A DNA stretch of 6,366 bases. Source: Thermococci archaeon. Lineage in GTDB: Archaea > Methanobacteriota_B > Thermococci > Thermococcales > Thermococcaceae. The notes below the pieces were generated by a model. The model was not told the DNA's origin, searched no databases, and was given only the letters and a program-made list of their open reading frames with translations. The stretch covers positions 1 through 6,366 of the forward strand of contig QMUF01000092.1 in assembly GCA_003663525.1 (NCBI GenBank). Reading direction: 5' to 3'. Position 1 is the first letter of the stretch, and each line of letters starts with the position of its first letter. Both the position numbers and the translations under genes were made by a program. Positions 1 through 5,867 of this stretch are shown one piece after another.

Positions 1-437
<437 letters not shown>

Positions 438-474
438 ACGGTCTATAAATTTCTAAACTCTTCTGGAATTTTAG

Positions 475-483
475 TTTAAACTT
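475..483 (+). promoter_or_regulatory. Possible TATA box for the phosphatase/DUF366 pair
   Basis: TTTAAACTT lies about 50 bases before the ATG at 530, behind a T/A-rich stretch. With the usual archaeal spacing, transcription would start near 503-507, leaving a leader of about 25 bases that carries the GGTGAT Shine-Dalgarno at 521-526. TATAAAT at 444-450 and GATAAATA at 486-493 are alternative boxes, so the assignment is tentative. Confidence 0.4.
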
Positions 484-493
484 GCGATAAATA

Positions 494-521
494 CAAAAAT
501 CCTAAAATGTAGGTATTTTTG
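494..521. repeat. Inverted repeat at the predicted transcription start of the phosphatase gene
   Basis: The left arm CAAAAATCCTA (494-504) pairs with the right arm TAGG-T-ATTTTTG (510-521) across a 5-base loop, giving 11 base pairs and one bulged T. The right arm ends on the first G of the Shine-Dalgarno, so as RNA it could partly mask the ribosome site. As DNA it could be an operator over the start site. The T5 run could also help end upstream rRNA transcription. No specific regulator can be named. Confidence 0.5.
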
Positions 522-529
522 GTGATATA

Positions 530-1042
530 ATGAGACTATTAATACTTGATCTTGATAAGACCTTATGGGATCATTATGATGCTTCTCAGCTAGTTCCCCC
601 CTTTAGGACACACGGTACTGAATTAATAGATGCCTTAGGAAATAAATTGAAACTCTTCGATGGAGTTGTGGAATTCCTAGATTGGGCAAAAGAAAGGTTT
701 GTTCTTAGCATTGCGAGTTGGAATGTTGAAAAATTGGTGAGACTAATATTGGAAGAGTTTAATATCTGGCACTATTTTGTCTTTCCCAAAATAGAGAATC
801 ATCCAGATAAGGCAGACATGATAGTTAGAACGCTTCAAGAATTAAAGAATTCTGGATATGAAATAGAGGAAGTAGTTTATATTGATGATAGAACTCTTCA
901 TTTAGATGAAATTAAAAAGAGAATTCCTGACATAAGATTTATTCAAATGTGGGTGGATGTAAAAAATTTTGAAGAACTTAGAGAATATCTTATGAAAGAA
1001 TTAGAGGTGAAAAAGAATGGAGCTCTTAGTGGTGAAAGATAG
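530..1042 (+). CDS. HAD-superfamily phosphatase, magnesium-dependent phosphatase-1 (MDP-1) type
   Basis: A 170-residue soluble protein with the haloacid dehalogenase motifs in order. Motif I is D7-L-D9-K-T11, with D7 the expected phosphoaspartate nucleophile and D9 the general acid/base; motif II is Ser63 in IASWN; motif III is probably K94 in HPDK; motif IV is D119-D120 in YIDDR, binding Mg2+. The start LLILDLDKTLW and the total length (about 165 in the family) match MDP-1 enzymes, which carry little or no cap domain. Eukaryotic relatives dephosphorylate protein phosphotyrosine and sugar phosphates; the archaeal substrate is not known. The ATG at 530 is supported by GGTGAT at 521-526. The last 26 bases overlap the next gene, so the two are surely co-transcribed. 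The family call is firm; substrate specificity is open. Confidence 0.88.
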   Translation: MRLLILDLDKTLWDHYDASQLVPPFRTHGTELIDALGNKLKLFDGVVEFLDWAKERFVLSIASWNVEKLVRLILEEFNIWHYFVFPKIENHPDKADMIVRTLQELKNSGYEIEEVVYIDDRTLHLDEIKKRIPDIRFIQMWVDVKNFEELREYLMKELEVKKNGALSGER

Positions 1043-1583
1043 GAAAATTGATTACGATGGATCTGCAATAAAGAGTCACTGGGCATATAGAAACTTTGAG
1101 GTATTGGGAAACTCAATAGTGGTATTCAGAGGAAGTTGTGACATAAAAATCGAGGAAATGATTGATATTGAAGACCTTCGTCAGCAAAAGGAAATCAAAA
1201 GTGAGGATATGATACATTACATAATAGAAATATTTGAAGTACCAAATGTGTTTCTTGCATCAGTGCTCCAGAAACTCTTTATTGCAAAACTATGTGAGAT
1301 CTTGGGAGAATATGGTATAAAGACCTCAAGATATGGTGATGACATTTACATTGGTGATAAAAAGTTGAGTATCTCCATTGCTACAGTCTCACCAGTTAGC
1401 ATTAAGATTCATATAGGGGTTAACGTTGAAGCAAAGGGTGTACCAATGGGAGTTAATGCAATTGGGTTAAAGGAACTTGGAATATCTGATATTGACCAAT
1501 TTATGGAGCTAAGTGGGAAATTACTCGTGGAAGAATTTTTAAAGGCCAAAAAAGACAGTTTAAAAGTGAGATGGGCAGAATAA
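1017..1583 (+). CDS. DUF366 family protein
   Basis: A 188-residue soluble protein recognised from overall resemblance to the archaeal DUF366 family, of unknown function. Visible traits are the N-terminal VVKDRKIDYDGSAIKSHWAY segment, the FRGSCDI strand, the SRYGDDIYIGDKKLSISIA region (about residues 104-122) and a following IHIGVNVEAKG strand, giving an alpha/beta fold with no signal peptide or membrane segment. The length is normal for the family. The ATG at 1017 lies inside the preceding phosphatase gene, with the Shine-Dalgarno AGAGGTGA at 1003-1010, so translation is likely coupled in this two-gene operon. The TAA stop at 1581-1583 directly abuts the stop of the opposite-strand gene. I do not assign a reaction; co-transcription with an HAD phosphatase is only a hint of shared metabolism. 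Confidence 0.82.
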   Translation: MELLVVKDRKIDYDGSAIKSHWAYRNFEVLGNSIVVFRGSCDIKIEEMIDIEDLRQQKEIKSEDMIHYIIEIFEVPNVFLASVLQKLFIAKLCEILGEYGIKTSRYGDDIYIGDKKLSISIATVSPVSIKIHIGVNVEAKGVPMGVNAIGLKELGISDIDQFMELSGKLLVEEFLKAKKDSLKVRWAE

Positions 1584-2192
1584 TTAAATTAATGATTTAA
1601 TAAGTATGCCAACTAGAGGCACTGCAAGATTATCGTCCAAAAATCTCTGGTACTCTACAAGGGTTAAGATAATACTCCAACTTATTTTTGAAAGCCATGA
1701 GGCTTCAGGGAAAATTAGAGCTACTATTAATAATGCTGATAGGAAATAACCCAAGCTACCACTCCAATGTTTTTTTAATTTCACATTATATCCATTTTTT
1801 CTGAAATAAGTGAACCGGATTATGCCTGTAACTCCATCACTTATTGCCATAACTAAAAGAATAGCTGTTGCATAGTTTTTAGAGAGGATAAATACAACAA
1901 AGGCTGCTGAGAATGCAAAAAAGACTTCTCCATAGTTTGCATTGATCTGATACCACTTGAGACCGTCATTTTTCATGTGAAAAATTAATTGCACTAGGCC
2001 AAATAGAAACGCTGCTAGAGCAAATACCTCTCTGGGAATTTGGCCAAGATAATATAGAAGGCCTGCAGGTACAATGCTAAAATGGATTATTTTTCTATTT
2101 ATCCATACATAATTTTCTCCCAAATATCTTGTAAAGTATATTGAGGCTAGTATCGGTGTAGCTGCTAAAAAAACCGCCATGGCTATGTTCAT
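1584..2192 (-). CDS. Dolichol kinase / phytol kinase-like membrane CTP-dependent lipid phosphotransferase
   Basis: A 202-residue, strongly hydrophobic protein with about six to seven membrane segments. It shows the conserved blocks of the SEC59/VTE5/CdsA-like family (COG0170 type): RKIIH at 33-37, NYGE at 86-89, SDGVTG at 118-123, KKHWSGSLG at 140-148 (the family's K-x-x-x-G-S block), and E180 followed by DDNLAVPL at 186-193. Relatives use CTP to phosphorylate polyprenols such as dolichol or phytol, or make CDP-activated lipids. In an archaeon the likely substrate is a polyprenol, such as dolichol for N-glycosylation or geranylgeraniol for membrane lipid salvage, but the sequence does not decide this. 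The ATG at 2192 is chosen because a G-rich stretch lies 8 bases upstream; the ATG at 2180 is an alternative. A TATA-like box and an inverted repeat lie just upstream. Confidence 0.75.
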   Translation of the reverse strand: MNIAMAVFLAATPILASIYFTRYLGENYVWINRKIIHFSIVPAGLLYYLGQIPREVFALAAFLFGLVQLIFHMKNDGLKWYQINANYGEVFFAFSAAFVVFILSKNYATAILLVMAISDGVTGIIRFTYFRKNGYNVKLKKHWSGSLGYFLSALLIVALIFPEASWLSKISWSIILTLVEYQRFLDDNLAVPLVGILIKSLI

Positions 2193-2193
2193 A

Positions 2194-2211
2194 ATTAAAC
2201 CCCCGTTTAAT
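2194..2211. repeat. Perfect inverted repeat in the leader of the dolichol kinase-like gene
   Basis: ATTAAAC (2194-2200) and GTTTAAT (2205-2211) form perfect 7-base arms around CCCC. The repeat begins two bases before the ATG at 2192 and covers the transcription start predicted from the TATA box at 2224-2232. It could be an operator. As minus-strand RNA, the loop would expose GGGG next to the start codon. The spacing does not match the SurR consensus (GTTn3AACn5GTT), and no regulator is proposed. Confidence 0.5.
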
Positions 2212-2223
2212 AGAGAAACCGAG

Positions 2224-2232
2224 ATATTTAAA
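2224..2232 (-). promoter_or_regulatory. TATA-like box for the dolichol kinase-like gene
   Basis: Read on the minus strand, TTTAAATAT follows a purine-rich GTAAAG-type element and is centred 36 bases before the ATG at 2192. This predicts a start near 2202 and a leader of about 10 bases. The box is nearly symmetric, so it could also serve the plus strand, with a start near 2250. Confidence 0.5.
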
Positions 2233-2458
2233 CTTTACTTATTTATGTGCAGCAGACAAAACGTTTCTGGAATAATTTCAGGAGTAATGACTGGAAAGCT
2301 CAGAGGTTTGTTTTCTTGTTTGCTTTCTGGTATAATTTTGTTTGGGCCCACTCTCAGTTTGATAGGCCTCCTGGTGATGTTACTGAATGGCTTCAGGAGG
2401 TGATGCCACAATTGTCCCAACAGTATCTTATGTTCTTAGGTGAACTCGAGGGTCAAAA

Positions 2459-2467
2459 CTTAAAAAT
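2459..2467 (+). promoter_or_regulatory. Possible TATA-like box for lysS
   Basis: CTTAAAAAT is preceded by the A-rich TCAAAA and centred about 35 bases before the ATG at 2498. It would start transcription near 2489, leaving a very short leader. The match is weak, and the shared AT box near 2224-2232 is an alternative that would give a leader of about 250 bases. Confidence 0.33.
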
Positions 2468-2497
2468 GATTTTTGTAAGTCTAGTTTGGGGATGAAA

Positions 2498-4078
2498 ATG
2501 GTTCATTGGGCTGATTACATGGCTGAGAAGATTATTCGAGAAAAAGGAGATAAAGGGTTCTATGTAGTCGAGAGTGGGATTACTCCTAGTGGTTACGTGC
2601 ATATAGGGAATTTTAGAGAGCTTTTTACTACATACATAGTGGGTCACGCATTAGAGGATAGAGGGAAAAAAGTTAGGCACATTCACATGTGGGATGATTA
2701 TGATAGATTCAGGAAGGTTCCAAAGAATGTTCCCAAGGAATGGCAAGAGTATCTCACAATGCCAGTGAGTGAAGTGCCAGATCCGTGGGGGTGCCATGAC
2801 AGTTATGCTGATCATTTTAGGCTACTTTTTGAAGAAGAGGTTGAAAAACTTGGTATTAAGGTTGATTTTTTAAGGGCGAGTGAACTGTATAAGGGTGGGG
2901 AGTATGCCCATGATGTAAGAACTGCCCTTGAAAAGAGGGAGAAAATTGTAGAGATTCTGAATAGATTTAGGGACATGGCAAAACAACCACACTTGCCCAA
3001 GGACTGGCAACCGATTCAAGTATATTGTCCCAAGTGTCGCAAAGAGGCCCAATTTGTTGAATGGGATGGAGAATGGAGAGTAAAGTACAAATGCACTCAT
3101 TGTGAGAGTGAGGATGTTACTGATATCAGAGAAGGGAATGTTAAGCTTAGATGGAGGGTGGACTGGCCCATGAGATGGGCCCACTTTGCTGTGGACTTTG
3201 AACCTGCAGGAAAGGATCACTTGGCGGCAGGTTCAGGTTATGAGACCGGGATGGAGATAATAAGGGCAGTTTATGGTAAAGAGCCTCCAATTCCTCTTAT
3301 GTATGAATTTGTTGGTATAAAAGGACAAAAGGGCAAGATGAGTGGTTCTAAGGGGAATGTTATTCTCCTAAGTGATCTTTATGAAGTTCTTGAACCCGGG
3401 GTGATAAGATTCATTTATGCGCGTCACAGACCGAACAAAGAAATAAGAATTGATCTTGGGTTAGGCCTTCTAAATCTTTATGATGAATTTGATAAAATTG
3501 AAAGACTATATTTTGGGTTAGAAGAGCTTAGAAATCTTGAAGAAGCAGAAGAACTTAAAAGGACCTATGAACTCTCAATGCCTTCCATTCCCGAGAAAAT
3601 GGTAGCTCAAGCCCCATTTAGGTTCCTTGTGGTACTTGTACAAATGCCTCATTTGAACGAGGATAGGATAGTAGAAGTCCTAAAAGAGCAAGGTCATGTT
3701 CCAACTAACTTAAGGGAAGAGGATTTGGAGAGAATAAAACTGAGAATAAAGCTTGCCAAGAATTGGGTTGGGAAATATGCACCCGATGATGTAAAATTTG
3801 AGCTTCAAGATCAATTACCTGAGATAGAGATAGATGAAGAGATAAGAATGGCCTTGTTAGAGGTTGCAGACTGGCTTGAAGAGAAAAGCAGATTTACTAT
3901 TGACGATCTAAATACAATGCTCTTTAATGCTGCTAAAAAGCGCAATATTCCCAGTAAGAAGTACTTTAAAGTGCTTTACACTTTACTCATTGGCAAAGAT
4001 AGAGGACCAAGGTTAGCCCCGTTTTTAGCCTCTCTCGATAAAGAATTCGTTATTAAGAGACTCAGACTTGAAGCTTGA
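2498..4078 (+). CDS. lysS: Lysyl-tRNA synthetase, class I (archaeal type)
   Basis: Charges tRNA-Lys with lysine using ATP, in the cytosol. This is the class I enzyme of most Euryarchaeota, not the class II enzyme of most bacteria and eukaryotes. From the ATG at 2498 it has 526 residues, normal for the family. The catalytic signatures are HIGN at 35-38 inside [12 protein letters not shown], and KMSGSK at 280-285. A zinc knuckle is formed by C177-P-K-C180 and C199-T-H-C202. The alpha-helical C-terminal part (from about 370) binds the anticodon stem, and the protein ends RLRLEA as in Pyrococcus. ATG 2498 gives MVHWADYM, the family start; the TTG at 2486 and ATG at 2492 add residues not expected in relatives. 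GGGG at 2488-2491 may serve as a weak ribosome site. The gene stands alone, followed by a T-rich terminator. Confidence 0.97.
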   Translation: MVHWADYMAEKIIREKGDKGFYVVESGITPSGYVHIGNFRELFTTYIVGHALEDRGKKVRHIHMWDDYDRFRKVPKNVPKEWQEYLTMPVSEVPDPWGCHDSYADHFRLLFEEEVEKLGIKVDFLRASELYKGGEYAHDVRTALEKREKIVEILNRFRDMAKQPHLPKDWQPIQVYCPKCRKEAQFVEWDGEWRVKYKCTHCESEDVTDIREGNVKLRWRVDWPMRWAHFAVDFEPAGKDHLAAGSGYETGMEIIRAVYGKEPPIPLMYEFVGIKGQKGKMSGSKGNVILLSDLYEVLEPGVIRFIYARHRPNKEIRIDLGLGLLNLYDEFDKIERLYFGLEELRNLEEAEELKRTYELSMPSIPEKMVAQAPFRFLVVLVQMPHLNEDRIVEVLKEQGHVPTNLREEDLERIKLRIKLAKNWVGKYAPDDVKFELQDQLPEIEIDEEIRMALLEVADWLEEKSRFTIDDLNTMLFNAAKKRNIPSKKYFKVLYTLLIGKDRGPRLAPFLASLDKEFVIKRLRLEA

Positions 4079-4091
4079 TTTTCTCTTTTCT
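4079..4091 (+). terminator. T-rich terminator after lysS
   Basis: TTTTCTCTTTTCT directly follows the lysS stop codon. Archaeal RNA polymerase stops at such pyrimidine/T tracts without needing a hairpin. Confidence 0.55.
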
Positions 4092-4105
4092 ACAAATCAT
4101 CCTTC

Positions 4106-4114
4106 TATATAAAA
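4106..4114 (+). promoter_or_regulatory. TATA box upstream of the decayed operon
   Basis: TATATAAAA is the best TATA box in the window and lies 15 bases after the lysS terminator. The expected start is near 4132-4140. A T6 run at 4148-4153 follows soon after, so a transcript would meet a possible terminator before reaching the genes at 4256. It may be the old promoter of the phosphoesterase unit or belong to the transposon relic. Confidence 0.5.
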
Positions 4115-4116
4115 GT

Positions 4117-4244
4117 GCTGTCCTTCAGGATGAGGGCCAGTTTCTTATTTTTTCTGATATACTTTGAGATAAGAAAATTCGTCAAGTTTGACCTCAGTAA
4201 CTAGGCGGAAGTGAACTACCCCACCCTAACGGATGGGGTCTTCC
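4117..4244. mobile_element. Probable IS200/IS605 (tnpB-type) end relic or MITE-like element
   Basis: The segment GTGAACTACCCC (4211-4222) followed by the hairpin at 4218-4239 reads, on the minus strand, GGGGTAGTTCAC after a CCCC...GGGG stem. That is the pattern seen at the ends of many tnpB-carrying IS605-family elements. The stem is six base pairs (4218-4223 with 4234-4239), a C/A mismatch that becomes a U-G wobble in minus-strand RNA, and two more pairs around a TAAC loop. A second piece at 4117-4144 (CTGTCCTTCAGGATGAGGG, then CCAGTTTC) looks like a degenerate copy of the same end in opposite orientation. There is no tnpA or tnpB gene between or beside them, so this is a remnant or a non-autonomous element. 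Boundaries are approximate. The identification rests on recalled end patterns, not on a search. Confidence 0.4.
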
Positions 4245-4250
4245 AGGAGG
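4245..4250 (+). promoter_or_regulatory. Shine-Dalgarno AGGAGG that argues for the upstream start
   Basis: A full AGGAGG lies five bases before the ATG at 4256. That ATG now opens only six codons (MLSKNI then TAA). Removing one A from the A5 run at 4265-4269 joins it in frame to the metallophosphatase (MLSKIFKMKF...). The alternative in-frame ATG at 4278 has no ribosome site, so 4256 is probably the ancestral start. Confidence 0.5.
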
Positions 4251-4255
4251 ATAAA

Positions 4256-4868
4256 ATGCTATCGAAAAATATTTAAGATGAAATTTAACCTTCCAAGTTT
4301 TCTAAGGAGAAGAGGACTCCCAGAGGTATTACTTGAGACTTCAGAACCAAAGATCATGCACATAAGTGATACACCGGATAACATATACTCATTCATTCTC
4401 AACTTAATAGAAAAGAGTAGGCCAGAGTACATAATTCATACCGGAGATCTTGTAGATAATATAAAACTCGAGAGATGACCCGAACTTAAAGAGAGATATA
4501 AAAAGAGAGTTCAAGAACTTTTAGATATCCTAGAAAACTCTAATGTCACGGTATATATAGTGCCTGGAAATGAAGACGATCCAAAAATACTCAGAAAATT
4601 TTCTAGAAGGGCAAAAATAGTAAAGCCTGGTGATATCGTAGACATAGAGGGAATTAGAGTAGCTTTGGCTCACGAACCTTATGAATTAAAAGACAACAAA
4701 TCCATTGATTTTGCATTATATGGCCATAACTTTAAAGTTATCGAGAAAGGCCTAAATGGAGTCCTAAACATTAACTTCATTCTCCCACAAAGCAAACGTG
4801 TTATTAGGGTCAAATACCCAGATGGAACAAATTTTGAAAGAGGTTATAAAGTGATGAGGGAATTATAA
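4256..4868 (+). pseudogene. Broken calcineurin-like metallophosphatase gene
   Basis: Numbered from the ATG at 4278, the reading frame has 196 codons, one of them an internal TGA at 4476-4478 (codon 67). The same frame continues with clear protein sequence on both sides (...DNIKLER, stop, PELKERYKKRVQE...). Phosphoesterase blocks are HISDTPD (29-34 region, D31), GDLVD (56-60), PGNED (96-100), AHEP with H132, and YGHNF (148-152), in the order of the YfcE/MJ0936-like and Mre11-like fold. The usual DxH is DTP and the usual GHxH is GHNF. The TGA could come from CGA, AGA, TGG or GGA by one substitution; Arg or Trp seem likely. A further +1 shift at the A5 run 4265-4269 separates the frame from its probable start and ribosome site. 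The gene ends TAATG, shared with the next gene. Thermococcales are not known to decode TGA as selenocysteine, so inactivation is the simplest reading. Confidence 0.75.
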
Positions 4869-5867
4869 TGAGGTTAATGCGTTTTGGACCGTCGATGCTC
4901 TTTTTGAGAACTTCCAATATTGAAGAGGGAGAGAAGTTCATTGGTAATCTATTCAGTGTCTCAAAGACTTCGGTTGATGACGCTTGGAACAAAAGTGGCG
5001 GAACTAGATACTATTGTTTTTGTAACTCCATCAGAGGAATGGAAAACTATTTTAGACTTAAGGAGAGGGGCTTTCTTGATAGAGATGAGAAGTGACAGCG
5101 TATTAAAAGAACTTTTGAATGCAAAGGCCCCTTTTGAAAGAGCAAACCTTGAGCCCCAAATAATACTTCTTCGAGTTCCGAAAGAGGCGGAAAAAACTGC
5201 AGGGATAATACCTCAAAGATATGGAGCAATAGAGACTAGCTTTGCACGGGGAGTGAATGAAGGAGAGGAGAAAGACACATTACTCATTGTGACGGACAAA
5301 AAACTTGTTGACCATGTTAGTATAAAAGACATAAAAGGATCCTTCCTAATCAAAAAGAACTTTATAGAAGTTTATAGAACTCTTAGAACGGACTTACCAA
5401 TTTTACTCTTTAAACTGCTCCCTGAAGGATGCCAAGAGATAACCATAAGAATATACGATAACGAAAAGAGGTATGATGAAAATATAGAAAGAGTACTTCT
5501 TGTGCTTGAAGACCTTGACTTGGGATACGTTGTGAGTGAAGGATGGGACTGGGACTATCCAAGGCCTTTTATGAGAATTAGAATTTACAAAATAAAACTC
5601 ATAACATGGGAAGACCCACTTAGGATAAAGTTTCTCCTTAAAGGTCTGGAATACAAAGGATACCAAAGGTTTGCTGATATCGACGTCTTTGTAGAAGGAA
5701 AAAAGATTCCTTGGATAGAGGTATCAAAGGAATACCAATCAAAATTTGAGCTTACCAAAGCAGCCTGAGAGGAGCTTGAAGACCTGCTAAGTGAAGAAAC
5801 TAGAAAAGTGCTTCATGAAATTGAAACTAAAATTTTAAATGACAAAGATCTTCAAGAGGGATCTTAA
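4868..5867 (+). pseudogene. Broken gene for an unrecognised protein of about 332 codons
   Basis: I do not recognise this family. The first 42 codons (MRLMRFGPSMLFLRTSNIEE..., to AWNK) read in one frame. Skipping one A of the run 4991-4994 continues as VAELDTIVFVTPSEEWKTIL in the next frame, which is open to an in-frame TGA at 5766-5768 (...FELTKAA) and then runs on as EELEDLLSEETRKVLHEIE to the TAA at 5865-5867. Corrected by one base, the whole is exactly 333 triplets including the stop. The product would be soluble alpha/beta, with no signal peptide or membrane segment and a charged helical, possibly coiled-coil tail. Its ATG overlaps the stop of the metallophosphatase gene (TAATG), with GAGGGA at 4856-4861 as ribosome site, so the two formed a translationally coupled operon. 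A truncated product from an internal start (such as TTG 4920) is conceivable but has no support. The final 41 bases overlap the opposite gene. Confidence 0.72.

Larger units (their letters stand above)
2193..2497. other. 305-bp intergenic region with ambiguous short ORFs
   Basis: Besides the promoter elements, two overlapping plus-strand frames remain open and neither is convincing. From ATG 2245 to the stop at 2401-2403, a 52-residue product has one membrane-like segment (LLSGIILFGPTLSLIGLLVML), with ATA- and AGA-type codons typical of the neighbours but no ribosome site. From GTG 2247 to the stop at 2493-2495, an 82-residue product ends two bases before lysS and contains a protein-like stretch around FDRPPGDVTEWLQEVMPQL. 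It is unusually rich in Gln and Trp for this organism type and also lacks a ribosome site. Possible readings are a small membrane protein, a coupled leader ORF for lysS, or a decayed gene remnant with a frameshift. I could not choose between them. Confidence 0.35.

Noticed and set aside
1337..1390. C/D-box guide RNA candidate (GTGATGA C-box-like)
   Set aside because: No matching CTGA D box at a suitable distance, and it is inside the DUF366 coding frame. Other TGATGA hits (4975, 5475) are likewise coding and lack partners.
2812..3220. Minus-strand ORFs opposite lysS
   Set aside because: They are shadows of the strongly conserved LysRS frame, with no ribosome sites or protein-like motifs.
4233..4277. 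Extending the phosphoesterase upstream to the ATG at 4233
   Set aside because: That ATG lies inside the transposon-end-like hairpin and the added residues are read through the AGGAGG site; no ribosome site precedes it.
4476..4478. TGA as selenocysteine or another recoded residue
   Set aside because: Thermococcales are not known to have selenocysteine machinery, no SECIS-like fold was seen, lysS uses TGA as a normal stop, and other lesions sit in the same operon.
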